From: CAIWHR01 sp963809965 | Lineage (GTDB): Bacteria > Pseudomonadota > Gammaproteobacteria > Burkholderiales > Casimicrobiaceae | Direction of reading: 5' to 3' | Length of the DNA: 64,000 nt | Assembly: GCA_963809965.1 (NCBI GenBank) | Contig: CAWELU010000029.1 | Location: 124,001 to 188,000, forward strand | Part shown: positions 8,554-20,146 of the stretch, one piece after another | How positions within the stretch are numbered: the stretch's first letter is position 1 | Layout of the letters: every line of letters starts with the position of its first letter | Notes under the pieces: model-generated | Database searches by the model: none | Told to the model about the DNA's origin: nothing | The model's input: only the letters and a program-made list of their open reading frames with translations | Program-made: the position numbers and the translations under genes

Positions 8554-9861
8554 GGCTGGCGCGCCGTCTGTTCGAGCACTGACTGCTCGAGCCAGCGCTT
8601 GAGCGAGGCGATGGGAATGCGGTCGATGATCTCGGCACCGAACGCATACGTGAGGAGATTGCGCGCCGCGGCGTCGGAAAGTCCGCGGCTCGTCAGATAG
8701 AACACCGCCTCGCTGTCGAGCTGGCCGACGGTGGCGCCATGCGCGCACTTCACGTCGTCGGCGAAGATCTCGAGCTGCGGCTTGGTGTCGACGTGCGCCT
8801 TGCCGGTCAGCAGCAGGTTGCGGCTCGACTGCGAAGAGTCGGTGCGCTGTGCGTCCTGGCGCACGATGATCTTGCCGTTGAACACCGCGTGCGCGGCGCC
8901 GCCGGCAATGCATTTGTGCAGCTGGCGGCTGACGCCGTGCGGCTTCGCGTGGTCGATGCAGGTATGGGTGTCGGCGAGCTGGCGCTCCCCGATCAGCGCG
9001 AGGCCGTCGATCGCGCACTCGGCGCCCTCGGCGGTCTGGAGCACGTTGAGGTCGTAGCGTGAGATCCGCGCACCCAGCGCGACGCTGACCGACCGATAAC
9101 GGCTCGCATGCGCGAGCGACACCGCGCAGTTCGCGATATGAAACGCCTGGCCGCTGTCGCGCTGCACCCGGATGTGGTCGACCTGCGCGCGATCGCCGAT
9201 CGCGATCTCGGTCACGGCATTGGTGAAATAGGTCTTCCGGCTGCAGCGTGACGTAGTCCTCGACGACCGTCACCGTGCTGCCGGATTCGGCAACCAGCAG
9301 GCAACGCGGGTAGCTTGCAGCGCCCTTTTGCGTCGCGATGAACAGCAGATGCACCGGCGCGGCAGCCGACACGTCGCGCGGCACGACGACCAATGCGCCG
9401 TCGTGCAGAAATGCGGTATTGAGCGCAGCGAACACGCTGTCATGGAATTTCACGTGCCGGCCCAGATTCGGCTCGATCGCCGCCGCATGCACGGATTGCG
9501 CCGCAGACAGGTTCGCCACCACGACGCCACCGTCCCGGGGGACGCGGGAGAGTTCCGGCGCATGGATCCCGTCGACGAACACGAGTCGGGTCGTCGCTTC
9601 CTCGAGATGGAATCGCTCGACATCGGCGCTCATGACACCAGCAGCCGTGCGCGCGGGCTGGAAGGTCACCTTGGTCAGCGGCGACAGGTCGGTGAAGCGC
9701 CACTCCTCGTCGCGGATCGTGGGGACGGTCAGAACGCCGACGCGGTCGACGGCCTGGGCGCGCAGCTCGTTGAGCCAAGCCAACGGGCTCGCAGGCAGCT
9801 GCGGCTGTCCGGCCAGCAGGCTATCGAGGTAACTCGTGGCAAGAGTGGTGGCGGTGCTCAA
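8550..9861 (-). CDS. sufD: SufD, Fe-S assembly scaffold subunit (one-base frameshift)
   Basis: About 436 residues. SufD is the beta-helix partner of SufB in the SufBC2D scaffold. Visible are RDEEWRFTDLSPLTK, the SufD core (VVEDYVTLQPE, then TYFTNAVTEIAIG after correction), NGKIIVRQDAQRTDSSQSSRN (here split as KIIVRQDAQRTDSSQ), KPQLEIFADDVKCAHGATVG and EQSVLEQTARQP. Removing one C at about 9234 joins the two frames; total length 1312 nt is 3n+1. No ATG is found at the 5' end; a TTG (LSTATTLATSYL) at 9861 is used and should be seen as tentative because neighbouring bases may be wrong. The stop overlaps the sufS start. Confidence 0.87.
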
Positions 9862-9872
9862 TCGCTGTGCCC

Positions 9873-12123
<2,251 letters not shown>

Positions 12124-12175
12124 TGCCGTCGCTCCGACATCGATCGGACCCGGTCCTTCGAGGCGTCCATGTCGA

Positions 12176-12517
12176 TCAGACCTTGTCCGCTTCCTTCAGG
12201 CTGAAGCTCTCGCCGCAGCCACAGGTGTTGTCGACATTGGGATTGTCGAAAGCGAACATCTGTTTCAGACCTTCCTTGACGAAGTCGAGGCGTGAGCCGT
12301 CGAGGAACGGAAGCGTATCGGCGGCGACGACGACCGTTGCGTCATGCGACTCGAACGCCCGATCGCCGTCGCGCACTTCGTCCGCGTAATCGAACGTGTA
12401 CGCAAAGCCCGAACAGCCGACTTTCTTCACGCCGACACGCAAGCCCACGCCCTTGCCGCGCCGCGCGAGCTGCGTCTTGATTTGCTTTGCCGCATTTTTC
12501 GTCAATGTGATTGCCAT
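12176..12517 (-). CDS. sufA: SufA/HesB-type Fe-S carrier
   Basis: A 113-residue A-type carrier, intact. It starts MAITLTKNAAKQIKTQL and has the three cluster ligands in GVKKVGCSGFAY and VDNTCGCGESF (Cys about 40, 103, 105). A-type carriers take [2Fe-2S]/[4Fe-4S] clusters from the scaffold to apoproteins in the cytosol. It is the second gene of the operon, 20 bp after the iscR stop. The sequence could equally be called IscA/ErpA by similarity; the operon position favours SufA. Confidence 0.92.
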   Translation of the reverse strand: MAITLTKNAAKQIKTQLARRGKGVGLRVGVKKVGCSGFAYTFDYADEVRDGDRAFESHDATVVVAADTLPFLDGSRLDFVKEGLKQMFAFDNPNVDNTCGCGESFSLKEADKV

Positions 12518-12537
12518 GTTCGATTCGCCTCGGGGTG

Positions 12538-13021
12538 TCAGACGGAAACCGTGGTTCGGTCGCGCTTCGGTACGCCGTCGCGCATGTCCTGGACCTGCGC
12601 AACGCCGGACGCCTTCGCGTTCTGGCGCGTCGACGAGCTGCCTCAACGTCACGGCGCCCAGGTAGTCCAGAATGTGCTCGTTGAGCTCCGCCCACAGATC
12701 GTGGGTGATGCATTTCCGGTCGTCCTGGCAGTTCTCCTTGCCGCCGCACTGCGTTGCGTCGAGGGGTTCGTCGACAGCGAGAATGATATCGGCCACCGAC
12801 ACCTGCGCCATGTCCTTGGCCAGGCAATAGCCGCCGCCCGGACCGCGAACGCTGTCGACAAGCGCGCGTCGGCGCAGTCGCGCGAACAACTGCTCGAGAT
12901 ACGAAAGCGAGATCTTCTGGCGCTGGCTGATTTCCGCAAGCGTCACCGGGCCAGTGCCATGCTGCATCGCGAGATCGATCATCGCCGTCACGGCGAAACG
13001 CCCTTTGGTCGTCAGCCTCAT
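12538..13021 (-). CDS. iscR: IscR, [2Fe-2S] Rrf2-family regulator of Fe-S biogenesis (one-base frameshift)
   Basis: About 160 residues. An N-terminal winged helix (MRLTTKGRFAVTAMIDLAM ... ISLSYLEQLFARLRR, GPGGGYCLAK) is followed by the cluster-binding cysteines in CGGKENCQDDRKCITHDLW (Cys about 92, 98, 104), which mark IscR rather than other Rrf2 proteins. IscR senses cluster demand and represses or activates isc/suf genes. As first gene of the operon it probably autoregulates. The C-terminal frame shifts after TLRQLVD; removing one C at about 12629 gives RQNAKASGVAQVQDMRD and a stop at 12538. A clear RBS (GAGAGG) precedes the ATG. Confidence 0.9.
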
Positions 13022-13085
13022 GGTAAACCTCTCATAAGAATCAATGACGTACGTCAACCGACTCAATAGCCGATAAATTTCATCA

Positions 13086-13114
13086 ACTATACGATACCCG
13101 ATCAGATTAGTCAA
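13086..13114 (-). promoter_or_regulatory. Sigma-70-type promoter of the iscR-suf operon
   Basis: On the minus strand TTGACT (plus-strand 13109-13114) is separated by exactly 17 bp from TATAGT (13086-13091), close to the consensus -35 and -10. It lies about 65 bp upstream of the iscR start, in an AT-rich gap (13022-13140) that differs from its GC-rich surroundings. The segment is a plausible place for an IscR site, but I could not align a full IscR type-1 motif with confidence. The rest of 13115-13272 shows no gene. Confidence 0.7.
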
Positions 13115-13272
13115 CTTATTCTTCGACAAGTTCCGGTCCGAGTCCCGGCACGCGCTACTGTCGCGTCGCGGGCCTTCGTCTGGATCGGGCGCGTATCCGG
13201 ATCGCGCGTGTACCGCGCCACGTGGGAGAGGTGGGGAATTACTGCAACCGGCAGACCGGCAACCGGAAACGA

Positions 13273-13980
13273 CTAACCGAGTGTGCGATTGTACGATTCC
13301 CGATCGGCCTGGTAGCACCCGCAGGAAGCGGCCTTGAGTCCACGCCGGTCGAGAACCGTGATGTTGCCGCGGCTGTAATGGATCAGACTGCGCTTCTGCA
13401 GCGCGCTCGCCGCCTTGGTGACGCCGACGCGGCGCACGCCCAGCATCAGGGCCAGGAATTCCTGCGTGACATGGAACGCGTTGGCGTGCGCGCGATCCTG
13501 CGTCATCAGCAGCCAGCGGGCAAGCCGCGCCTCGACCACGTGATAGCGCGTACAGGCCGCCGTCTGCGCGAGCTGGCTCAGATGCACGAAGACATAGCGG
13601 TCCATCTCGCGTCGCAGCGCCGGGCTGCGCCCGAGTTCGCGGCCAAAGGGCGCGGCGTCCATGCGTAACGCAGATCCTGCCCCCTGCACCACGGCACGCA
13701 CAGGCGACTCGTCCATGCCGAGCACGAGCGGAATCCCGAACATGCCTTCGTTGCCGACCAAGCCGACTTCGAGCGAAGCGGAAGCGTCGACCGGCATGAT
13801 CAGCGAGATGAAGCCCTGGATGGGGAAATAGACGTGGCTGAGGCGCTCCCCGGGCGTGTAGAGCACGTCGGCAAACGCGAGCTCCACCGTTTCGCACGCA
13901 GCCAGCATCCGGCGTCGGTCGCTCGCCGGCAGCGCCGCGAGCAGGTGATTGCCGGCGGGGGTGCGTTGGGTCGTTGGCAC
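13273..13980 (-). CDS. Crp/Fnr-family transcriptional regulator 1
   Basis: A 235-residue protein from a GTG at 13980, chosen because AGGAGA lies 6 nt upstream. It has an N-terminal cNMP-type beta-barrel (NHLLAALPASDRRRMLA ... YTPGERLSHVYFPIQGFISL, EVGLVGNEGMFG), a dimerisation helix, and a C-terminal winged helix (HVTQEFLALMLGVRRVGVTKA; recognition helix about residue 190). The cyclic-AMP phosphate-binding residues of Crp are not obvious, so the ligand is unknown. A near-identical architecture is found in the next gene, with which it shares the C-terminal ITVLDR-GL-A-SC-CYQ pattern. A palindromic element at 14121-14141 lies 141 bp upstream and may be an autoregulatory site. Confidence 0.88.
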   Translation of the reverse strand: MPTTQRTPAGNHLLAALPASDRRRMLAACETVELAFADVLYTPGERLSHVYFPIQGFISLIMPVDASASLEVGLVGNEGMFGIPLVLGMDESPVRAVVQGAGSALRMDAAPFGRELGRSPALRREMDRYVFVHLSQLAQTAACTRYHVVEARLARWLLMTQDRAHANAFHVTQEFLALMLGVRRVGVTKAASALQKRSLIHYSRGNITVLDRRGLKAASCGCYQADRESYNRTLG

Positions 13981-14120
13981 CGATACTCTCCTGGGACGTC
14001 GGTGAATCCCATGCGGCGGCGCCGGGAGAATCGCGGTGCGATTCCGAAGCCCGATGCCGACCATGCAAGCGGGGTTTCACCTGCTGCAACTGGATGCAGA
14101 GTACCGCGCTGCTGTTGCCC

Positions 14121-14141
14121 CGTCTGCGCGCTAGCGCACAT
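14121..14141 (-). promoter_or_regulatory. Palindromic element, copy upstream of Crp/Fnr regulator 1
   Basis: Minus strand ATGTGCGCTAGCGCGCAGAC(G): the core TGCGCTAGCGC is kept, with three differences from the copy at 15825-15845. It lies 141 bp upstream of the GTG of the regulator at 13273-13980. Confidence 0.55.
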
Positions 14142-14191
14142 ACCGGCTCGGCGCAGCGAGCCATCGCGCCAAAGGAACGAGGCGTGGAGAG

Positions 14192-14934
14192 TTACCTGGC
14201 CGACGTAGGGCAGGAGACGATCGAACTCCGTCTTGACCACCTGGTAGCACTCGCAGGATCGCGCCTCCAGACCCGGGCGATCGAGCACGGTGATCCTGCC
14301 TCGACGGTAACGAATCAACCCGGCGTCCTGCAACTTCCCGGCGGCCTCGGTGACGCCTTCGCGGCGCACGCCGAGCATGTTGGCGATCAGCTCCTGCGTC
14401 ATCGCGAGCTCGTTCGATGGCAGGCGATCGAGGCTCAGCAGCAGCCACCGGCACAATTGCTGGTCGACCGAATGATGCCGATTGCAGACCGCCGTCTGCG
14501 CCATCTGGGTGATCAGCGCCTGGGTGTAGCGCAGCAGCAGGTGCATCGTCGGACCGAAGCGCCCGAACTCGTCCTTGAGCAACTCGGCCTTGAGCCGGAA
14601 GGCGTGTCCGGCGCTCTGCACGACGGCGCGGCTGGGCGTGGTTTCGCCGCCCATGAACAGGGAAATGCCGAGGATGCCCTCGTTGCCCACGACCGCGATC
14701 TCGGCGGACGCGCCATCCTCCATGCACGTACAGCAGCGAAACGATGGACGTGGTGGGGAAATAGACGTACCGCAACCGGTCCCCGGATTCATAGAGGACG
14801 TCGCCGAGCCGCATCGGTATCAGTTCCAGATGCGGGGCGATCCGCTCGTAGTCGCCGGTCGGCAGGGCGTCGAGCAGATGATTCTGATGCGGACTGTGGC
14901 GCCCGGCTGCGGGCGGGGGCGGCTTGTCCTTCAT
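14192..14934 (-). CDS. Crp/Fnr-family transcriptional regulator 2 (two frameshifts)
   Basis: A paralogue of the preceding regulator, about 246 residues after correction. It begins MKDKPPPPAAGRHSPHQNHL, has the beta-barrel (LGDVLYESGDRLRYVYFPTT, EIAVVGNEGILGISLFMGGE) and a winged helix (AMTQELIANMLGVRREGVTEA). An extra base near 14725 separates SIVSLLY from MEDGASAEIA, and another near 14205 hides a TAA at 14192-14194; the length of 3n+2 fits two insertions. An upstream ATG (14985) is also possible. It lies head-to-tail with regulator 1 on the minus strand, so the two may be co-transcribed or cross-regulating. The ligand is not predictable. Confidence 0.8.
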
Positions 14935-15093
14935 GGGAAAGGACGACGCATTCGCAACGCTGCAACCCGGTCTGACGGCTGCCATCCCGATATTCTAGCC
15001 CAGCGGGCCGGCATCCTGTCCGGTACCGGACAAAGATTCACGGGCACCCTCCCGACCCTTTGCGGCTGATTGCATGGGCGAATCGGCCCTCTT

Positions 15094-15114
15094 GGGTGCG
15101 CTACCGTACAGACG
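15094..15114 (+). promoter_or_regulatory. Palindromic element upstream of a small membrane protein gene
   Basis: GGGTGCGCTACCGTACAGAC(G), three differences from the 15825-15845 copy, ending 58 bp before the ATG at 15173. It is also within the divergent region of regulator 2 (start 14934). Confidence 0.5.
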
Positions 15115-15172
15115 GGGTGTGAGCGTACGGAATAAATGGAACTCGGGCAGAAGCTTACCGATTTGCTTACTC

Positions 15173-15403
15173 ATGAACGCAGCAGCCAAGACCATACTTG
15201 TCATTGCGCTTGTAGCCGTCGCAGTGATTGTCTTTCTCTCCGGCAACGGGGGGATGCCCGGATACATGCTGGGCGCTGGAGCAACGGGGACCGAGGGACG
15301 GACATCGTCGGGCGAACTCGGCGGATATTTCACGATTCTGATGCTGATAGACGTCGGCCTCGGTGCCGTCGTCGCCTGGATGCTTTTCGGTACCCCGGAA
15401 TGA
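15173..15403 (+). CDS. Small two-helix membrane protein
   Basis: A 76-residue protein, MNAAAKTILVIALVAVAVIV at the start. Two hydrophobic segments are seen, residues about 7-23 and 53-72 (ILMLIDVGLGAVVAWMLFG), separated by a Gly/Ser-rich loop. No family is recognised. The start was chosen because the upstream in-frame part (from 15074) has no coding character and overlaps the palindromic element at 15094-15114. Its position downstream of that element, beside other small envelope genes, suggests membership of the same putative regulon; this is inference. Confidence 0.6.
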   Translation: MNAAAKTILVIALVAVAVIVFLSGNGGMPGYMLGAGATGTEGRTSSGELGGYFTILMLIDVGLGAVVAWMLFGTPE

Positions 15404-15505
15404 CGGGTGGTCCGCCGGGCGCCCTCCCCGGCGATGCCCTTGCATGTGCGACAACGCACAGAGGGTGGCGTACCCATGCCTGCACTTCCGAATGAAGGTT
15501 AGCCC

Positions 15506-15766
15506 ATGGCCAGGAAGAATTCTCGCGCGGCACCGGTAACGACGACGCCGTCGCCGCAAATCGCTCGGCCGACTTCGGCCGCGCGGCCCCAAGGTGCACA
15601 CGCGCGCCTGATCCACGGATTTCTCGTCCGGCTGGCGACCAAGCCAACCAGCGCCGGTGGAAGTGCCAAGCCCTCGTTCGTCGCCGCCGCGAAGGTCAAG
15701 GCAAGGGTGAAGCGTCCTTTCGATACGAGGCGCGAAGGCCCGGCCGACGACGCGACGTTTCACTGA
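15506..15766 (+). CDS. Small basic hypothetical protein
   Basis: An 86-residue Ala/Arg/Pro-rich protein (MARKNSRAAPVTTTPSPQIA...) with a net positive charge and no predicted membrane segment. AAGG lies about 8 nt before the ATG. No family is recognised. It sits between two small membrane protein genes on the same strand. Composition is compatible with a nucleic-acid-binding or disordered protein, but GC-rich sequence can produce such frames by chance. Confidence 0.4.
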   Translation: MARKNSRAAPVTTTPSPQIARPTSAARPQGAHARLIHGFLVRLATKPTSAGGSAKPSFVAAAKVKARVKRPFDTRREGPADDATFH

Positions 15767-15824
15767 ATGCGTCTATGCTCGTCGGGAGCCATTTGCGCGC
15801 AGGCCCGGTACACGCAACCGTTCT

Positions 15825-15845
15825 GTGTGCGCTAGCGAACAGACG
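15825..15845 (+). promoter_or_regulatory. Palindromic element upstream of DUF3309/BON genes
   Basis: GTGTGCGCTAGCGAACAGAC(G): core TGTGCGCTAGCGAACA is nearly palindromic (TGT-N10-ACA), the size and symmetry expected of a Crp/Fnr-type site. It ends 120 bp before the DUF3309 start. The identical 21-mer occurs on the other strand at 34114-34134. Confidence 0.65.
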
Positions 15846-15965
15846 GCGTTCGAGCATCGCGGATATCCTTCTTTCCATCCTCCTCATGTCGCTTTGTTTG
15901 ATGGTCGCACGAGCGCATCGGTGTTCGTGCCTGCGACGCGGGGGCGGTTGGCAAAGGAGCAAGTC

Positions 15966-16124
15966 ATGAGCCTTGGCACCATTCTGCTGATTGTCCTGAT
16001 CCTGATACTCGTCGGCGTCATTCCCGTCTGGCCGCATGCCCGCAGCTGGGGCTACGCTCCCGGTGGAGTCGTCGGTGTCGTGCTGTTGATCGTGCTCGTC
16101 CTGTTCCTGATGGGACGGCTGTAA
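15966..16124 (+). CDS. DUF3309 small membrane protein, copy 1
   Basis: A 52-residue hydrophobic protein, MSLGTILLIVLILILVGVIP at the start and ending VLFLMGRL. Two membrane segments flank the family's VWPHARSWGYAP loop. DUF3309 proteins are common in proteobacteria and are often stress-induced; no function is established. A strong RBS (AAAGGAG) lies 7 nt before the ATG. Two further near-identical copies are at 26135-26293 and 33837-33995, each preceded at the same distance by the palindromic element. The BON lipoprotein follows 43 bp downstream and is probably co-transcribed. Confidence 0.88.
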   Translation: MSLGTILLIVLILILVGVIPVWPHARSWGYAPGGVVGVVLLIVLVLFLMGRL

Positions 16125-16167
16125 TTCCGCGCGGTGACGGCGAAGTGTTTCACTCAAAGGAAAAAGC

Positions 16168-16482
16168 ATGACCAACATCACTCGCAAATTGACAACGTTC
16201 GTTGGCATTCTGTTCATGGCACTCGCGCTCGGTTGCGCGTCGACGGCGAAGCAGGAAGGTACGGGCGAATACGTTGACGACACCGTCATCACCACCAAGG
16301 TCAAGGCGGCCATCTTCAACGAACCGACGCTGAAGTCGGCCGAGATCAATGTCGAGACGTTCAAGGGCGTCGTTCAGCTGAGCGGCTTCGTGAGCTCGCA
16401 AGCGGCCGAGAACACAGCGGTTTCCGTGGCGCGCAAAGTCGAAGGGGTCAAGTCCGTCAAGAACGACATGCGTTTGAAGTAA
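16168..16482 (+). CDS. BON-domain lipoprotein
   Basis: A 104-residue protein with a signal peptide and lipobox (MALALGC, Cys about residue 23) and a single BON domain (about 36-104: DDTVITTKVKAAIFNEPTLK, VVQLSGFVSSQAAENTAV, VKSVKNDMRLK). BON domains bind membranes or other envelope partners; OsmY and related proteins are osmotic/envelope stress proteins. The intergenic leader TTTCACTCAAAGGAAA before it is almost identical to the leader in front of the Cys-repeat gene at 25732-26091, so the DUF3309 leader has been coupled to different second genes. A weak 7-bp hairpin (16482-16507) follows the stop. Confidence 0.88.
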   Translation: MTNITRKLTTFVGILFMALALGCASTAKQEGTGEYVDDTVITTKVKAAIFNEPTLKSAEINVETFKGVVQLSGFVSSQAAENTAVSVARKVEGVKSVKNDMRLK

Positions 16483-16614
16483 GCCGGCACCCATCACGGC
16501 GCCGGCTCCCCGACGGCCATCGTACGGCGACGGGCCGAAGGGGAACGTCGTTCGCACCGCCGGAGGTCGGAACCAGCAGCATCGTCCGTTGCAGGTGAGC
16601 GGTGCATCCACAAG

Positions 16615-16641
16615 ACGAGGCGCGATCGCGCCTCGTTTTTT
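16615..16641 (+). terminator. Rho-independent terminator after the BON gene
   Basis: A fully self-complementary CGAGGCGCGATCGCGCCTCG (16616-16635) is followed directly by TTTTTT. It is a strong intrinsic terminator for the DUF3309-BON unit, 133 bp beyond the BON stop. The gap 16642-16748 holds the RBS (GGAGGAG) of the next gene. Confidence 0.88.
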
Positions 16642-16748
16642 GCTTATCGTTGCCTCACCTTTGGAGGCGGTTGGTGCGGCATGTTCGCGGGCATGTCGCG
16701 CGTGCTACGATAATTCGACCATAGCGCCTTGTTCCGGAGGAGTTCGCA

Positions 16749-18611
16749 ATGGAACTTCCCCGACGCACACGCGGCGACGAACTGCTCAAACCGGGCGAAT
16801 TGACACGCCTTCGGGAGCGCCTGCGGATTCGCGCGCAGGAGCACGACCTGGCGTCCGTGATCGCCTGCGCCTTCGATCATCGCACGCGGATGCTGCCGTT
16901 CATCTTCGCCGACACGCGAATGATTCCGGCGGGCGTCCGGGCCATCGGCTCGGCCATGGTCGACGCCGGATTCGACAAGACCCGGATCGTCCTGCAGCAG
17001 TGGAACCGCAATTTCCGGCCGTCGCAAATGCAGCTCGACGGCCGGATCCCCGACCTGTTCATGGTCTCGAGCATGAGCCTGCATTCCGAGCGGTGCATGG
17101 AGCTGATCCGTGACGCCCACCGGATCGACCCCGCGCATCGCCCGCTGATCATCGCCGGCGGCCCGCACGCCATCTACGAGCCCTATGACCTCTTCAGTGC
17201 CGACCCCGCGCGCCCGGGCAGCGCCGACGTCGTCGTCACCGGCGAGGAATTCGTCCTGCTGAGCCTCCTCGAAGTGGTGCTGTCGATGCGCGGTCGCGGC
17301 GAATCGATGCGGTCGGCGTTCGTTCGCGCGCGCGACGGCCCGGGCGCTCGACGATATTCCCGGCCTCGTCTATTCGCGCGGCGGCAAGAACGGCGTTCCC
17401 GAGGAACTGGTCGACACGGGCATCCAACGCCTCGTCGGGGATCTCGACGAACTGCCCCACCCGGTACTCGGGTACCGGCTGCTGGAGCCGCCGGGCCGGC
17501 ACGCAACGCTTGAGCGCGCGCGCGATGCCGGCCGATCAGGTGCAGCAAGCGCAGTCCCGTCAGCTCGCTCGTCCTGACCTTCGGCTGCAAGTTCGCCTGT
17601 CCGTACTGCCCGATCCCCGCCTACAACCAGCGGCAGTATCGCGTGAAGAGCGGCGACCGGATCGCCGACGAGATGTTTCGCCTCAACCAGGAGTACGGCC
17701 TTCGCTACTTCTTCGGCGCCGACGACAACTTCTTCAACGACAAGGCGCGCACGCTCGACATCGTCGAGAAGCTGGCCCGCGCGGAATTCGACGGCGTGAA
17801 GCTTCGCGACCGGGCGCGCTGGTACACGGAGGTGACGGTCCACGACACGCTGCAGATGAAGGAGCACCTGCCGCTCATTCGCGAGTCGGGCTGCCGGGCG
17901 CTGTGGCTCGGCGTCGAGGATCTGACCGCGACTCTCGTCAAGAAGGGCCAGAGCGTCGACAAGACCACCGAGGCGTTTCGCGCGCTGCGCGATGCGGGCA
18001 TCTGCCCGATGCCGATGATGATGCACCACGACTCGCAGCCGCTCTACTCGCGCGGGTCGAACTACGGCCTGCTGAATCAGATCGAGCTCCTGCGCAAGGC
18101 CGGCGCCGTCTCGCTGCAGGTGTCTGATGATCACGCCCGCCGTGGGTTCGAAGCTGCTCGAGTCGACCTACACGAGCGGCCAGGTCTTCAAGAGCGTGGG
18201 CGGCAAGGCGGTGCGCCCGCACATGTGCGACGGCAACTACGTGGTTGCCTCCAGCCACAAGCGTCCCTGGCAGAAGCAGCTGACGATGCTTGCGGGCTAT
18301 CTGTACTTCTACAACCCGGTCTGGCTCGCTCGTCGCGCTGATCCGCAACAAGACTCCCGTTGCCAAGAAGCCCGCTTATCTGCAGATCTTCGGCATGATG
18401 GGGCTGGTGATGACGATCGTCCGCACGTTCGGTTGGGCCATGCGCCTGATGTTCGGCCGGATCGAGCGCCGTTCGCATCCGCCGGCGAGTCAGATCCCCA
18501 TGCATGGGCGTCGACGGTGCGCCGGCAAGCCACGACACGTCGGCGCCACGGACCGAAGAGCGTCCGCTGGTACGCCACCGCGCGCGCTCGCGCGAGATGG
18601 CGGCTCCCTGA
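16749..18611 (+). CDS. B12-binding-domain radical SAM protein (six frameshifts)
   Basis: About 618 residues after correction. An N-terminal Rossmann-like B12-binding domain (residues about 25-160: FIFADTRMIPAGVRAIGSAM, DLFMVSSMSLHSERCMELI, LIIAGGPHAIYEPYD) is followed by a radical SAM core with the cluster motif FGCKFACPYCPIP (CxxxCxxC, about residue 265) and later MITPAVGSKLLES, PHMCDGNYVVASSHKRPWQK. Such proteins catalyse radical methylations or rearrangements of unknown substrates. Single-base insertions are inferred near 17340, 17517, 17551, 18126, 18330 and 18508; the total length is 3n, as six insertions require, and the frame then ends EERPLVRHRARSREMAAP at TGA 18609-18611. It stands alone between terminators, so the substrate is not indicated. 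Confidence 0.8.
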
Positions 18612-18738
18612 GCGCCGCAAGGAAGCGGTTGCCACGCGACCGATCGGTTGCACCATCGCGTCCTTCACGCCCAGCACCGTCGATCGCGCAATGTTCAGCG
18701 GCCTTTCCGGCGGAGTGACCGGATCCTTGGAGGCGCCG

Positions 18739-19473
18739 ATGATCGCTCAACGAATGACCAACCGCCGGCCGATTGTCGTCGCTGCGATCGTGATGCTAGG
18801 AAGCTCGACGACAGCGGGCGCGGCCGAAGAGTGGCTTTCGCTGGGCAGCAAGCACTGGGCTCCGACCATCACGTCGAAATCCGGCATCGGCACTGCCAAC
18901 GCAACCGCCGAAGCAAAGGTGACCCGTCAGGAAATCGAGGGCTGGTGCGCGAACTGGTCACCCGGCGACAAGGGCTGCGCGCAGCGAGAACTGGCTTCGC
19001 CGGAGGCGAAGAAGATCTATCGGGCCAGCGCGGATTGCACGCGTGGCCGGATCACGCCGGTCGACGGCAACACGTATACGCTCGCCGGAACGTGGGACAG
19101 CAGCGATATCGGCGCGGGCCGAACACGGTGGCGCGATGCCTCGGGCAAGATTGTCGGACGCGACAACGCCAGCGGGGGCCTGGGGATCTCGCAGCAATGG
19201 GAGGTCTTGTGTCCCGGCCCGCTCAAGGTGCCTCAACCGGGAAAGGCCGACGCGGGTGCGCCCAAGGGTGCCGCAAATGCCCCGGCAGCGCAGTTCACGG
19301 TGGGCCAGTTGATCGAGGCCAAGTACGGCAGCGAGTGGGTGCGCGGACGGGTCGACCGGATCAGGCAGGTTTCCGGCGCCAATGGCCCGGAGTTCGCGTA
19401 CGACGTCCGGCTCGATAACGGCAAGAGAGGCGTGCTTCCAGCCCGCATGCTGCGGCGAGTTGCGGGCACGTAG
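18739..19473 (+). CDS. Exported protein with C-terminal Tudor-like module
   Basis: A 244-residue protein starting MIAQRMTNRRPIVVAAIVML, with GGAGG 7 nt upstream and a signal peptide ending about TTAGAA. The middle has four cysteines in a compact domain (WCANWSPGDKGCAQRE, SADCTRGRITPVDGNTY, WEVLCPGPL). A flexible Ala/Pro linker leads to a C-terminal segment (about 185-240: GQLIEAKYGSEWVRGRVDRI, YDVRLDNGKRGVLPARMLRR) that resembles Tudor/agenet-like SH3 modules. No overall family is recognised. The gap 18612-18738 holds its leader only. Confidence 0.7.
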   Translation: MIAQRMTNRRPIVVAAIVMLGSSTTAGAAEEWLSLGSKHWAPTITSKSGIGTANATAEAKVTRQEIEGWCANWSPGDKGCAQRELASPEAKKIYRASADCTRGRITPVDGNTYTLAGTWDSSDIGAGRTRWRDASGKIVGRDNASGGLGISQQWEVLCPGPLKVPQPGKADAGAPKGAANAPAAQFTVGQLIEAKYGSEWVRGRVDRIRQVSGANGPEFAYDVRLDNGKRGVLPARMLRRVAGT

Positions 19474-19551
19474 TTCACCCCGCACGGCCTCGCGAAGACC
19501 CTCACCTTGCGACGGCCAGTAAACCGGCAAGAGCTATGCATGCGCGAGCGA

Positions 19552-19602
19552 AAAAAAAGACCCCGACCGTCGAGCTGCCGGAGTCCGTTCGCGCCCGGGG
19601 TC
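19552..19602 (-). terminator. Rho-independent terminator of the phasin gene
   Basis: On the minus strand GACCCCG (19596-19602) pairs with CGGGGTC (19559-19565) across a long loop and is followed by eight T residues (A-run 19551-19558). It lies about 50 nt past the phasin stop. Confidence 0.7.
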
Positions 19603-19654
19603 CCGGACTAGATGTCGTGGAAAGCGACCAGAGAATGGGCCGGGCCGGGCAACA

Positions 19655-20146
19655 TCAGGCGACCCTTGCTTTCGTCCTCGCGACTGCGGTCTCACCGGCG
19701 CTCGCCATCGCCTTGGCGAGAAAATGCTTCGCCGAAGCGGCGGCCGCTTCTCGACCGTCCACCATCGCCTTCGTAAACTGATCGAGATACTTCTGCGTTT
19801 CCTGATTGGCGGACGCACAGGGCTCGCCCACCAGTTCGGCAATCGCGGCCCGGGCTTGCGGCACGATCTCGAACCAACTGTCGGTGACATCGAACACCTG
19901 GCGCATGCTCGTTTGACAAATACCGGCCCATTCCGAGAGCGCTGCCGCAGAATCCTGCGTATTCATCAGAACCTTGAGGTGCGCGGAATTCTCCGCGAAC
20001 GCCGCACTGGCGGCTTCACTTTGTATCTTGATCAAGCGCTGGTTGGCTTCGGTCATGATGCTGGCGATCTTCAGCGCGGTCGCAAAATCAGGTTGATAAC
20101 CGTCGATGAACCGCTCGACCGGACTAACTTGCTTGTGATTAGACAT
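19655..20146 (-). CDS. phaP: Phasin family protein
   Basis: A 163-residue, mostly helical protein from MSNHKQVSPVERFIDGYQPD; the Met at 20146 is preceded by AGAGGT. Hydrophobic repeats such as IMTEANQRLIKIQSEAASAA, SEWAGICQTSMRQVFDVTDS and EAAAASAKHFLAKAMASAGE fit the Phasin_2 pattern. Phasins coat polyhydroxyalkanoate granules and control their size and number. No PHA synthase gene is in the window. Composition and length fit the family well; exact granule association is inferred. Confidence 0.82.
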   Translation of the reverse strand: MSNHKQVSPVERFIDGYQPDFATALKIASIMTEANQRLIKIQSEAASAAFAENSAHLKVLMNTQDSAAALSEWAGICQTSMRQVFDVTDSWFEIVPQARAAIAELVGEPCASANQETQKYLDQFTKAMVDGREAAAASAKHFLAKAMASAGETAVARTKARVA